From positions 62,001 through 126,000 of the forward strand of contig CAWCPF010000003.1 of assembly GCA_963797485.1 (NCBI GenBank): a stretch of 64,000 nt of DNA. The letters run 5' to 3'. Each line of letters starts with the position of its first letter. Position 1 is the stretch's first letter. The notes under the pieces were generated by a model. The model was not told where the DNA came from. It saw nothing but the letters and a program-made list of their open reading frames with translations, and made no database searches. Below are positions 24,672 to 33,307 of this stretch, piece after piece. Origin of the DNA: CAWAND01 sp963797485. GTDB taxonomy: Bacteria; Chloroflexota; Anaerolineae; Anaerolineales; E44-bin32. Both the position numbers and the translations under genes were made by a program.

Positions 24672-25894
24672 TGGGCTGGCCGCCGGGCGGCACATCGACG
24701 CGCGCCGCTTTGCGATAGCGGTTTGTGGCTGCGTCACGGGCGAAGACTGGCTCCAAAACCAGGTCATCAGCTTGAGATGGGCGGAGACCGCTTATCTGGG
24801 TGATGACCCGCCTGCCATCGGCCAGTCGATCTTGCTGGACGATGATTTCCACCGCCCCCCCGATCATGCGCCGGATGGCGCTCAACGGCATGTCGAAGCC
24901 GGCCATCAACACCATCGACTCCAGGCGAACCAGGGCATCCTTGGCTGAATTGGCGTGCAGTGTGGTGAGCGAACCGCGATGCCCCGTGTTCATGGCCTGA
25001 AGCATGTCGAATGCTTCCCCGCCTCGGACCTCGCCGACGATAATCCGGTCAGGCCGCATACGAAGCGCATTGCGCACCAGGGTGCGGATGGGAATTTCCC
25101 CCTTACCTTCCACGTTCGGGGGCCGGGCCTCAAGCGCAACCAGGTCGGGATGTTTGAGTTGGAGCTCGGCCGCGTCCTCGATCGTGACAAGCCGCTCAGC
25201 AATAGGAATCTCGAGCCCCAGCGCGTTCAGAGTCGATGTCTTGCCGGAGCCGGTTCCTCCGGAGACGATCAGGCTGACGCGTTGCTTGACGCAGCGCGCC
25301 AGGAACCGCGCCACGCGCTCATCGCACGTTCCCAGCTCCACCAATCGTTCAAGTGTGAAAGGCGTTGACGCGAATTTGCGAATAGTCAGAGCCGCCCCGC
25401 CGATGGCCAGGGGCGGGATGACGGCGTTGACCCCGCGATCCGTCAGGAAGGCGGGCATCGACCATCGGGCTCGATTCGTCGATCCGGCGTCCGAGGGGGG
25501 CCACCATCCGGTCAATCAACTGTCGAACCTCGGCTTCATCACGAAAGGTCAGTGGCGCGAGCTCGATCCGCCCGCCGCGTTCGATGAACACCTGGCTTGG
25601 GCCATTCACCATGATCTCGGTGATCTCGGGGTCCCGCAACAGCGGTTCAAGCGGCCCAAGCCCGATGACGCGGTCCACGACCGCGCCCAAGATAGCCTGC
25701 CGTTCCGCTTCAGTCAGGACGACGGTTTCGTCGTTCAAGAGCCGCTCGCACAGGGTGATCAGACCGCCTCGATCATCCAGCTGCCCGTCATCGGAACTCG
25801 ACAGGTCGTTCTCAAGCTGCTCGGTCAGCAACGCGTGGAGTCGATCCTCCAGCGGCCGTAGCCGGGCCGTGGCGTGCGGGTCACGCTCCGTCAT
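24664..25894 (-). CDS. cpaF: CpaF/TadA-type pilus assembly ATPase (frameshifted)
   Basis: About 410 residues. The N-terminal domain has VIGLGPLEPLLRDPEITEIMVNGPSQVFIERGG. The ATPase core has LIVSGGTGSGKTSTLNALG (Walker A), TIEDAAELQL (Asp box) and IVGEVRGGEAFDMLQAMNTGHRGSLTTLHANS (Walker B and His box). Powers Flp pilus assembly at the cytoplasmic face. The frame is broken at the C4 run 25431-25434: deleting one base gives DGSRVNAVIPPLAIGG. This is a probable sequencing insertion. Start ATG 25894 overlaps the cpaE stop. Confidence 0.9.
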
Positions 25895-26653
25895 GACCGC
25901 CCCAGCAAGGCGCCTGTCGGCGTTCTGCGCTGCGCGACGCCGGGCACGGCAGCATCGGTCAGCCGCCGCACCATGTCCCGGAACGCCGAACGCAGGGGAC
26001 TGCCCTCGGCCAGCACTATCGGCTGGCCAAAGTGGACTTGTTTCGCCACCGCAGCCGCGTCGCGCGGCAAGACGGCGAAGATCGAGCAATCCAGCGCAAC
26101 ACCAAGCTCATCCGGCGGCACCGGATGATCATGGGTGAATTGGTTAAGCACGACCCCGGTCCTTGACCGGGCTGCCGGGGACAGTGCCGCCAGGACCCGC
26201 TGCGCTCCGCGGAGGGCAGGCGGATCGGCCGTCACCACCAGCGCCGTCCAGGTGGCTGGCCTCGGCCGCGGCCAGGCTGAGAGGTTCGACGCCGGGCGCG
26301 ACGTCCGCCACGACCCAGCCGAAGACGCGATCCAGGCCCCCCAAGAGACCCACCACGGCGTCCAGCGGAACTGGCAGGCCGGCCTGCGTCGGGGCACCAA
26401 GCAGGCCTGGGCCGGTGTCATGCCCGGCCACGGTCAGTTCGAGATGGCGCTCCGTGAGTTGATCCGCGACCGGCAAAAGATCGAGCCATGTGCCACGGGG
26501 CCCCAAATTCAGCAGCAGGTCATCGGCCGGACATGCCAGGTGCAGGTCGATGACCACACACCGGCTGGAATGGGCCAGGGCAGCCCCCAGGTTTGTGGCC
26601 ACGATCGAGGCCCCCACCCCTCCCTTGGCTCCGAGCACGGTCAGGACAGGCAT
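25891..26653 (-). CDS. cpaE: CpaE-like MinD/ParA-type ATPase (frameshifted)
   Basis: About 253 residues. MPVLTVLGAKGGVGASIVATNLGAALA is a deviant Walker A (here GGVGAS with Ser replacing the usual Lys-Thr/Ser pair), followed by RCVVIDLHLACPADDLLLNL and WVVADVAPG. Proteins of this type localise Tad machinery. The break near 26245 (cc on the plus strand) disappears on deleting one base, giving ASHLDALVVTADPPALRG. The C-terminus has VVLNQFTHD and VLPRDAAAVAKQVHFGQPIVL as in CpaE. No receiver domain. Whether it binds ATP is uncertain because of the altered P-loop. Confidence 0.8.
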
Positions 26654-26656
26654 GGC

Positions 26657-27337
26657 TCAACCGCCTGCTGGCCTGAGCAAGGCCATCAGGTTGAGTCCGT
26701 TGGCGCGCGCAACCACGATGGCCACGGCTTCATCCATGGACACCGCCAAGGTCAGGCGATCAGGGTTGCCGGCGTCGCCCTGGATGCCCAGTACCTCCAC
26801 CGCGCTGACGATCACCCCCGCCTGGGCCCGCGGCTGGCCGGTTTGGTAGGCGACCAGGTCGATGCGGTCGCCGGCCGCCATCTCGGGCAGCGGGCTGAGC
26901 AGCCAACTTCCCGGCAGAACCATGGCCCAGCGCCCATCCGGGAGGCGCGCCGACAGTCCGCCGCCCGCCTCGCCGCTGATCTTCTCAGGCAGCAGGACCT
27001 CGCCGGCGGCCAGCGGCACGATCACAGTGCGCCCGATGGCCTGGGAGGCCTGGGTCAGCGCGCCGGCGGGCAGCACGCCCACCGGCACCGAGCGCAGCTC
27101 GACCATCTCGGCCGTCAGGCGTGTGCCCGGCCGCAGATCCTGACGCGCGACAACGGCGTCGCCGGTGGGTACAGATTGTTGACGGAGCTGCTCGAGGTAG
27201 GCGAACGCCGCCACCCCGGCCAGGATGGCCAGCAGCACAGCGGCGGCAAAATAGGCCGCCGCCCTGCGCCGGGGCGAGGCACTCCAGCTGGGCGTCGTTT
27301 CAGGAGAATCGGGTGGAGAAAACGAGGATCGCGCCAT
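26657..27337 (-). CDS. cpaB: CpaB/RcpC-like Flp pilus assembly protein
   Basis: 226 residues: one N-terminal transmembrane helix (YFAAAVLLAILAGVAAFAYL), then an SAF domain (VVARQDLRPGTRLTAEMVELRSVPVG…IGRTVIVPLAAGEVLLPEKI) and a RcpC-type beta-rich region ending near GLNLMALLRP. First gene of the tad operon. A -10-like TAAGAT lies about 35 nt upstream of the ATG on the minus strand. Confidence 0.85.
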   Translation of the reverse strand: MARSSFSPPDSPETTPSWSASPRRRAAAYFAAAVLLAILAGVAAFAYLEQLRQQSVPTGDAVVARQDLRPGTRLTAEMVELRSVPVGVLPAGALTQASQAIGRTVIVPLAAGEVLLPEKISGEAGGGLSARLPDGRWAMVLPGSWLLSPLPEMAAGDRIDLVAYQTGQPRAQAGVIVSAVEVLGIQGDAGNPDRLTLAVSMDEAVAIVVARANGLNLMALLRPAGG

Positions 27338-27526
27338 ACCCCCTCTCGACGCGGACCGGTGGTGCCATCTTAGAACAAATGGGGGCCGAATTCAACCCCA
27401 TGTACTCGTTCAATACATATGAGACGTTTATGGGGGGGAGCCATCTTCGGATGGTGACGGACAAGACACTCCGCCCGGGTCTGGCCGATGGCCCTCATCC
27501 CCGAGTTCCGGACTCGGTCCTGGGTC

Positions 27527-27555
27527 TTGACCACCTTCGGCAGAACGGGTAAATT
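27527..27555 (+). promoter_or_regulatory. sigma70-type promoter of the FTR1 permease gene
   Basis: TTGACC (27527-27532), 17 nt, TAAATT (27550-27555), followed by an AT-rich leader (27556-27580) unlike the GC-rich surroundings, where an iron-responsive repressor could bind. No DtxR/IdeR or Fur consensus is obvious. The rest of the 27338-27593 gap holds two small hairpins (CCATC-TTCG-GATGG near 27441 and CCGAGT/ACTCGG near 27501). Confidence 0.65.
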
Positions 27556-27593
27556 TTATCTATATTTTTTGAAATATTGAGGAGGCGAACTGC

Positions 27594-28436
27594 ATGCTGG
27601 CAGCGCTGTTGATCACGTTCAGGGAAGGGCTTGAAGCAGCCCTGGTGGTGGGGATCCTGCTGGGCTACCTGCGAAAGGTCGGGCAAGCCGGCCTGCAAGC
27701 GTATGCCTGGCTGGGGGTGATCGGGGCGGTGTCCGCCAGCGCCATCCTGGCAGGCGTGATCCAGTTGGTGGGATTTCAACTGCAGGGGCGCGCCGAGATG
27801 CTGTTCGAGGCCTCGACCATGTTTCTGGCGGCGGCCATCCTGACCTGGATGATCTTTTGGATGCGCTACCAGGCTCGGGCCACACAAATGGCTCTCGAAC
27901 AGGACCTGGCCGCTCGTCTCAGCCGCCATCAGCGCTGGGGCGTGGCCGCCCTGGCGTTTATCGCCGTATTCCGCGAGGGTGTCGAGACCGCCTTGTTCCT
28001 GTCGGCGGCGGCGTTCCTCAACCAGACCGCCGTGCCGCTGACCGGTGCGCTGCTGGGTCTGGCCCTGGCGGTTCTGGTCGGCTATCTGGTGTATGGCTCC
28101 ACCATCCGGCTGAACCTGAGGCTGTTCTTCTCTGCCACCAGCTTCCTGCTGCTCCTGTTCGCCGCCGGTTTGATCGCCACCGGGGTTCACGAGCTGCAAG
28201 AGGCGGGCTGGGTGCCGGTTCTGATCGCCAAGGTGTGGAACACCAACAGCCTGATCAACGAGCACTCCCTGGTGGGACAAGTTCTGCAATCGCTCATCGG
28301 TTACAACGCCAACCCTTCGCTGACCGAGGCGCTGAGCTACCTGGCCTACTGGCTGGCGACGCTGATCGGCGTGCGCTGGTGGGTGGACCGCAAGGTGACG
28401 CGCCTGGCCTCCGACGCCCGCCCGCTCGAGGCCTGA
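27594..28436 (+). CDS. FTR1-family high-affinity iron permease
   Basis: 280 residues with seven transmembrane helices. Two REGxE motifs mark iron translocation: FREGLEAALVVG near residue 9 and FREGVETALFL near 125, the pattern of EfeU/Ftr1. C-terminal part HELQEAGWVPVL follows the usual family end. AGGAGG lies 8 nt upstream of the ATG. No EfeO/EfeB partners are adjacent, so oxidation or uptake partners must be elsewhere or not needed. Confidence 0.93.
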   Translation: MLAALLITFREGLEAALVVGILLGYLRKVGQAGLQAYAWLGVIGAVSASAILAGVIQLVGFQLQGRAEMLFEASTMFLAAAILTWMIFWMRYQARATQMALEQDLAARLSRHQRWGVAALAFIAVFREGVETALFLSAAAFLNQTAVPLTGALLGLALAVLVGYLVYGSTIRLNLRLFFSATSFLLLLFAAGLIATGVHELQEAGWVPVLIAKVWNTNSLINEHSLVGQVLQSLIGYNANPSLTEALSYLAYWLATLIGVRWWVDRKVTRLASDARPLEA

Positions 28437-28534
28437 GATCAGGTCACGCCGGGCGCGTGCGCCGGACAAGTCCGGACACCAGAACTACTGTTGATAGGCA
28501 ACCCCTGGCTTGGCCGTTCACCCGAGTAACCCAT

Positions 28535-28614
28535 TCACCCCCACCCCTTGCCTCTCCGCCACAACATGCGGTCGTATAGAATCCCCTAGGCGGAGAGGGG
28601 GCCGGGGGGTGAGG
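28535..28614. repeat. GC-rich palindromic intergenic repeat (partial copy)
   Basis: CACCCCCACCCCTTGCCTCTCCGCC and GGCGGAGAGGGGGCCGGGGGGTGAGG flank about 28 nt; same family as 9131, 16475 and 37908. The remainder of the 28437-28790 gap has nothing else except the terminator at 28736. Confidence 0.72.
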
Positions 28615-28735
28615 CAAAGGGCGCCGCCTGACAAATCGCGCCATTGCACACGTCGCCTCCCTGTGGCTTCAGGTGACGAGACAACCCAACCACTCTCGGG
28701 GCCAATCGAGGCTCAAGAGACGAAAGGGAAAGAAG

Positions 28736-28765
28736 AAGGGGCTGCTCCAAATGGGGCAGCCCCTT
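28736..28765. terminator. terminator-like hairpin after the SIMPL gene
   Basis: AAGGGGCTGC pairs with GCAGCCCCTT (loop TCCAAATGG). On the minus strand, downstream of the lipoprotein gene, it runs into CTTCTTCTTTCCC, a partial U-tract. Confidence 0.7.
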
Positions 28766-28790
28766 GTCATCTCGCGAACCGAGCGGCCGC

Positions 28791-29529
28791 TCATGGATTG
28801 AGGGCGAAGGTCACCTGAACCTGGATGTCCACGCTGAGCTGGCCGGTGCTGATGGGCACACCCCCGCCCCCCAGCCCCTTGACCGCCTCGGCGGCGAAGA
28901 CCTGCGGCTGCGGGACGGCATTGAAGGACTCGCTCACCGTCATCGGATCGCCGACTGAGACACCCAGGGCAGAGGCCAGTTCGGTGGCGCGCTCGGCGAG
29001 CGTCGTCAACCGCCGCTTTGCGTGCCTCGGTTTGCAGCGGCTTGGGGTCATCGATCGAGAAACTCAATCCGTTGACCGTGTTGGCGCCCGAGTCGAGCGC
29101 TTTTTGTATAACATCGCCGGCCTGGTCAATCTGTCGAACCTTGACCTGAAGCGTGCTGTCGACGTGGTACTTGGTCGGCCCGGCGGCTTCACCCGTCTGA
29201 GGGTTGATGGGCTGTTCCGGCCACACGTTGTAGTAGGTGGTCTGAATGTCCTTGGCATCGATGCCCAGGGACCCCAGCGCGGCCGTGATGCGGTCCATCG
29301 CACCGTTCGCCTGGCTCACGGCCAGGCCAACGTCCACGTTGGTGACGTTCACGCCCAGCGACACGTAGGCGATGTCCGGCTCACCGAAAGCCTGCCCCTC
29401 ACCCATCACGGCGATGGTGTGCGGTTGGGGCGTAGCGGCAGCCTGGGGGAGCGGCGATCCGCAGGCGCCCAGGAGCATGGCGCCCACCACGGCCAGCACG
29501 GTGGGTATCAATATTCGTTCCCTACTCAT
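28791..29529 (-). CDS. SIMPL (DUF541) domain lipoprotein (frameshifted)
   Basis: About 245 residues. A lipoprotein signal (LAVVGAMLLGACGS, lipobox Cys about residue 23) precedes a SIMPL domain: HTIAVMGEGQAFGEPDIAYVSLGVNV, DIQTTYYNVWPE, YHVDSTLQVKVRQIDQAGDVIQKALDSGAN, and a C-terminal GQLSVDIQVQVTFAL. Exported and lipid-anchored, function unknown. AAGGAGG lies 6 nt before the ATG. Break near 28997 (gg on plus strand): deleting one base joins KAAVDDARERATELASALGV. Probable sequence error. Confidence 0.87.
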
Positions 29530-29659
29530 CTCGACCTCCTTGTCGTATGCGCGCCGCCAGCCGGACGCCCGGCTTGCTGTCGCCCGGGGCGGGCCATCAT
29601 CTGATCATCAGCTTCAGGACGCAAAGGGGGTTCGAAAAGTTCCCGACCCGGGCGGGACC

Positions 29660-30121
29660 TCAAGCATGCTGAGGCGCGGCCATCGGGGCGCGCTTGGCCT
29701 CGTCCACGGGCCAGTAGAACAGCACCCCCGCCAGGCTGGTGAGCACCCCCAGGATCAGGCCCAGCGTCTGGATCGGGCCGAAGTACACCAGCGGCATATG
29801 GTGTGAGCCGATGGACAGGAAGTCGGCCAGCGAGGCGACGGACGCCACGACGTACCCTGTGGCAATCAAACGCACACCAACATCGGCGCGCAGGCTGGTC
29901 GGCCGGGAGTTACGAACCACCCGAACGGCGCCATAGGCGCCCAGAAGCAGAATGGCCAATCCGAAGAGCCACACGCCGATCTGGACAAAACCCACCGCCG
30001 GGCTGCGGTCGAGCGCCAGCAGGTCGGGCTCGACGCCGATCAGGAAGATGAACAGCCCGACCAGCGTGGTGGTCATCCACCGTCGGGCCCAGCTCATCTG
30101 GCGCTTTGTGAGAGGTTTCAC
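29660..30121 (-). CDS. four-helix membrane protein of unknown function
   Basis: 153 residues with four transmembrane helices and a short basic N-terminus. No motif recognised. It follows the M19 dipeptidase stop by 3 nt, so they are probably co-transcribed. The GTG start at 30121 lies inside a perfect TGTGA-N6-TCACA palindrome; ATG 30097 is an alternative start. Confidence 0.6.
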   Translation of the reverse strand: MKPLTKRQMSWARRWMTTTLVGLFIFLIGVEPDLLALDRSPAVGFVQIGVWLFGLAILLLGAYGAVRVVRNSRPTSLRADVGVRLIATGYVVASVASLADFLSIGSHHMPLVYFGPIQTLGLILGVLTSLAGVLFYWPVDEAKRAPMAAPQHA

Positions 30122-30122
30122 A
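30107..30122. promoter_or_regulatory. perfect TGTGA-N6-TCACA palindrome overlapping a start codon
   Basis: TTTGTGAGAGGTTTCACAAA has both CRP-like half sites with 7-nt arms. It sits at the junction of the M19 dipeptidase gene and the membrane-protein gene, covering the GTG start codon. Confidence 0.5.
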
Positions 30123-30124
30123 AA

Positions 30125-31216
30125 CTACCCCTGCGGGAGCCAGGCGTCCAGCAGCCGGAGCCAATTGCCGCCCAGAATGCCGTCGACGTCTTCAGGTGAG
30201 TAACCGTGTTCGTTCAAGGCAACCCCAATCTTACCAAGATCGGCCACGCTTTCAACGCCGATTGGTACCTGGTCAAGCCCAAAGCCGCCGTCGAAATCGC
30301 TCCCCAGACCGACGAAGCGGGCGCTTCCGGCCAATTGGCAGATGTAGTCGATATGGGTCACGATGTCATCCAGAGAGACGGCCTGGCGCGGAGAGCTTGA
30401 CGTCCAGCCATCCTTGAGGAACCGGTTCCCTAACACGACCCCGATGACCGCCTGGTGCTCGACCAGGGCTTTGATGGTGACATCGCCCAGGTGCCGCTCC
30501 GGAAAGCCGGCGTTGGGCATCAAGGCCCGGGGATTGCTGTGGGACGCCAGGACCCCGCCCGGAAAGCGCTCCAGCGCCTGCAGGGCGGATTGTTCGGCCA
30601 GATGGCTGACATCCAGGATCAGGCCGACTTCCGCCATGCGGTCCAGAAGCCGGCGTCCGTCATCCGTCAAAGGGCCGGGTTGGTGCGTGCCGCCGGCATA
30701 CCGGTTGGCCAGCATCCACGTCGGCCCAATCACCCGCACCCCGGCCTCCTGCCAGGCTTCGGCCTCGGCCGGCTCCTGAATTCCGTCGGCGCCCTCCATC
30801 AAGATCACCACGCCCAACCGGCGCGCCTCGGGCGCCGACGCCTCCCAGGCAGAGCGATGAGCCTGCAGCTCGGCCCGGCTGCAAATGGAAACGAAATCCT
30901 GCGGATGGTCCTCGAACAGCCGATGGTAGAGCTCCACCTGCCCCCAATACATGCGGTGAGCCCCGGCCGGGTCGTCGTAGACCTGCGCCTCCCAGGCGGG
31001 CATGCTCAACGGGCGGGGGCCGGCGAACAGCGTCCCGAGCACCAGCCCCACCCCGCCGGCGCGCCATTCGGGAACCCCGAGCAGGCTGTCCCCATTGCGC
31101 GCCGGTGTTTGGCTCCCGGCCTCGGCGGCGCGCGTTTCGGCCACCGAACGCGTGTAGTCACGCCCGAACGTGGCCATGTTCCATGCCAGGTCCTCATGCG
31201 CATCGACAATCATCAT
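30125..31216 (-). CDS. M19 membrane dipeptidase family protein
   Basis: 363 residues from ATG 31216, overlapping the LLM stop. Amidohydrolase-type dipeptidase: DAHEDLAWNM (metal-binding His/Asp), ILMEGADGI (Glu), LDVSHLAEQSALQ, LASHSNPRAL, and GLGSDFDGG near the C-terminus, all landmark motifs of renal-type dipeptidases that cleave dipeptides or D-amino-acid-containing peptides. No signal peptide in this frame. Neighbours are an LLM oxidoreductase upstream and a membrane protein downstream, all one operon. Confidence 0.88.
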   Translation of the reverse strand: MMIVDAHEDLAWNMATFGRDYTRSVAETRAAEAGSQTPARNGDSLLGVPEWRAGGVGLVLGTLFAGPRPLSMPAWEAQVYDDPAGAHRMYWGQVELYHRLFEDHPQDFVSICSRAELQAHRSAWEASAPEARRLGVVILMEGADGIQEPAEAEAWQEAGVRVIGPTWMLANRYAGGTHQPGPLTDDGRRLLDRMAEVGLILDVSHLAEQSALQALERFPGGVLASHSNPRALMPNAGFPERHLGDVTIKALVEHQAVIGVVLGNRFLKDGWTSSSPRQAVSLDDIVTHIDYICQLAGSARFVGLGSDFDGGFGLDQVPIGVESVADLGKIGVALNEHGYSPEDVDGILGGNWLRLLDAWLPQG

Positions 31217-32217
31217 GATCCGGCCAGCTCCTTCTGCAAACGGGACCAGAAGGCCCCGGCATCCGCCGGGGAGAAGGGCCGGTAGAGCATCAGCCGGTCG
31301 GCCAGCGGCATGTAGCGTTCGCGCAACGCATCCGCCAGGCGGTCCGGCGGTGCCACCACCGCAAAAACCGACAACATCTCGTCCGTGATCAAGGCCGGCA
31401 TGTCGTCCCACGCCCCGCGGCGCGCCAGCGCGCTCAGTTGGTCGGCGGTTGGGCCAAATCCATGCCGCTCCAGCACCGGTCGGTATGAAGGCGTCGAAGC
31501 ATAGAAAGCCAGCTGCCGGCGCACGTCGTCCGCCTCGTCCGGGCTGCTCACCGTGAACGCCGACACCGTCACTTGGACCTCGTCCGGCGAACGGCCCCCT
31601 CGGCGCGCGCCCTCAGCGATCGCCGGCCGGATCACCTGGCTGAGGTATTCGGCCGAATGCAGCGGATGGACATGAAACCCCTGGGCCACCTCGCCGGCCA
31701 GCCGGCACAGCCCCGGGTTGACTCCGGCCAGGAAGACGGGGATGTCGGGATGCTCGATGGGGCCAGGGCTAAAGAAGGGGGTCATGAGAGTCAGCTTGAA
31801 GTGCTCGCCCCGGAAGTTGAGTTTGGCGCCGCTCTGCCAGGTGGTCCAGATTGCCCGCAGGGCGGCCACATATTCGCGCAGCCTGTGCACGGGGCGCTCG
31901 GGCCAGGCCAGGCCGAAGCGGCGTTCGATGTGGGCTTTGACCTGGGTTCCCAGGCCCAGAATGAAGCGGCCCCCCGACAACGCCGCCAGGTCCCAGGCGG
32001 CATAGGCCAACTCGCCCGGGCTGCGGGCAAAGGCAATCGCCACCGCCGTCCCATGCCGCAGGCTCCGGCTGTGCTCGGCGATCAAGGTGTGAGGGAGAAG
32101 CGCGGCGTGGGCGGTCTCGCTGGTCCACACGGCGGAAAACCCGACCGCCTCGGCTGCCCGGGCGAGTTCGGGGATATTCTCAAGTGCGATAGGCGGAAAG
32201 GCAGCGTCAAGTTGCAT
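31213..32217 (-). CDS. LLM-class (F420-type) flavin-dependent oxidoreductase
   Basis: 334 residues of the luciferase-like TIM-barrel fold: AAEAVGFSAVWTSETAHAALLP, LRHGTAVAIAFARSPGELAYAAWDLAALSGGRFILGLGTQVKAHIERRFG, YVAALRAIWTTWQ and PVFLAGVNPGLCRLAGEVAQGF. The set resembles the TIGR03617-type F420-dependent oxidoreductases. Substrate unknown. Overlaps the dipeptidase start at ATGATG. Confidence 0.85.
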   Translation of the reverse strand: MQLDAAFPPIALENIPELARAAEAVGFSAVWTSETAHAALLPHTLIAEHSRSLRHGTAVAIAFARSPGELAYAAWDLAALSGGRFILGLGTQVKAHIERRFGLAWPERPVHRLREYVAALRAIWTTWQSGAKLNFRGEHFKLTLMTPFFSPGPIEHPDIPVFLAGVNPGLCRLAGEVAQGFHVHPLHSAEYLSQVIRPAIAEGARRGGRSPDEVQVTVSAFTVSSPDEADDVRRQLAFYASTPSYRPVLERHGFGPTADQLSALARRGAWDDMPALITDEMLSVFAVVAPPDRLADALRERYMPLADRLMLYRPFSPADAGAFWSRLQKELAGS

Positions 32218-32300
32218 ATGTCAGCCGGGTGGGCGGAGGCCCATTCTACCTGCTCGTTCCGGTCAGGACCGTCGATTCCGGGCGGGATTTTCGGTGCCTA

Positions 32301-32767
32301 TCAAATACCCGAGGCGCCGGGGGGCCCGCCGGAGCGATGGCCCAGGTCCAGCAGCCCCAGGTTGATCGCCTGCCTCGCCGTGGGCAGGGTTTGCATGCCG
32401 GCCCAGTCGCCCACGAAGGCCGCCGCGCTACGGCGATCCAAGACGGCTTCAAATGGGTCCACATCGGTCTCAGCCCAATGAGCCTCGAACAGGGGCCGGT
32501 GGGCTGGATAGCCGCGGCGCAGCTTTCGCCTGAGGCGGGCGAAGGTCATCACCTCGGAAGCGCGCACGCGCCCGCGCCTGAAAATCCTGATCACCAGGTC
32601 TTCAAGCTGATCCCAGGCCTCAATCCAGGCGGTCAGGGCAGGATCATTTAGCTGTCGGAGAAGATGACGAGTGACGGGATTCAGGCCGCAAACTCCTCAA
32701 TGGCGTATCGCCCGGAGGCCAAGAATTCGACGAATTGAGCCCCATGAAGCCTCAGGTGACCGGCCAC
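32301..32767 (-). CDS. hypothetical protein recovered across a frameshift
   Basis: The open frame from 32594 has protein-like sequence that continues upstream without a start codon (NPVTRHLLRQLNDPALTAW…). In the next frame, a GTG at 32767 opens MAGHLRLHGAQFVEFLASG…EEFAA and stops at 32681. Adding one C at about 32684 joins them into one ~155-residue protein. Its basic, helical composition (RRGRVRASEVMTFARLRRKLRRG) resembles no family I know. Upstream of the LLM gene on the same strand, gap about 80 nt. Confidence 0.5.
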
Positions 32768-32790
32768 TAGCCACGCTCAAAAACCGATGA

Positions 32791-32946
32791 TATGATCGAA
32801 GCCAGCAGGTTGCGAGTACGTTCGATCAGGAAGTCGGAAGCCCATGGCCCGCGTCACGCGGACCGTCCTGGTGTGACGGCAGTCACGACGCTCCGACGAA
32901 CGCAACAAGCAACTCAAGATCCTTGATAATCTAAGGAGCGGAACGT
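32791..32946 (+). promoter_or_regulatory. promoter and long leader of the cold shock gene
   Basis: A TATGAT -10-like box at 32791-32796 gives a leader of about 144 nt, the length usual for cspA-type mRNAs that refold in the cold. The leader holds an inverted repeat GTGTGACGGCAGTCAC (32871-32886) that is also one base off TGTGA-N6-TCACA. AAGGAG precedes the ATG by 8 nt. Confidence 0.45.
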
Positions 32947-33156
32947 ATGTCGGAGCGTCTCACTGGAACCGTCAAGTGGTTCAACAGCGGCAAGGGCTAC
33001 GGCTTCATTCAGCGTGAAGACGGCCCTGACGTGTTCGTCCACTATACCGCGATCTCTGCGGACGGTTTTCGCACCCTCGAAGAGGGTCAGCAGGTTGAGT
33101 TCTCGATCGAGGAGGGCCCAAAGGGTCTCCAGGCAGCCAACGTCGTCGTCAAGTAA
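32947..33156 (+). CDS. cold shock protein (CspA family)
   Basis: 69 residues, single cold-shock domain: GTVKWFNSGKGYGFIQRED with RNP1 (KGYGFI) and DVFVHYTAI with RNP2 (VFVHY). An RNA chaperone in the cytoplasm. Strong RBS and long leader upstream, terminator downstream; a monocistronic unit. Confidence 0.96.
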   Translation: MSERLTGTVKWFNSGKGYGFIQREDGPDVFVHYTAISADGFRTLEEGQQVEFSIEEGPKGLQAANVVVK

Positions 33157-33176
33157 GCCTGTGTAGCCTTACCGGC

Positions 33177-33212
33177 AATGAGCCTCGGACACCAGGGAGG
33201 CTCATTTTGTTT
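33177..33212 (+). terminator. rho-independent terminator of the cold shock gene
   Basis: AATGAGCCTC (33177-33186) pairs with GAGGCTCATT (33197-33206), followed by TTGTTT. Confidence 0.85.
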
Positions 33213-33307
33213 AAGCCGCCCGGCGGCGGGTTGCCCGCATGAGCGGGTCCATCCCGGGCTAGAATGGGATTATGGCTTGAGCTGTGTACGTCTTGGAGGT
33301 CATCCAC

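Noticed and set aside
25431..25434. Programmed ribosomal frameshift in cpaF and other genes
   Set aside because: No slippery heptamer plus pseudoknot is shared; the breaks differ in sign and occur in unrelated genes, so sequence errors are the simpler explanation.
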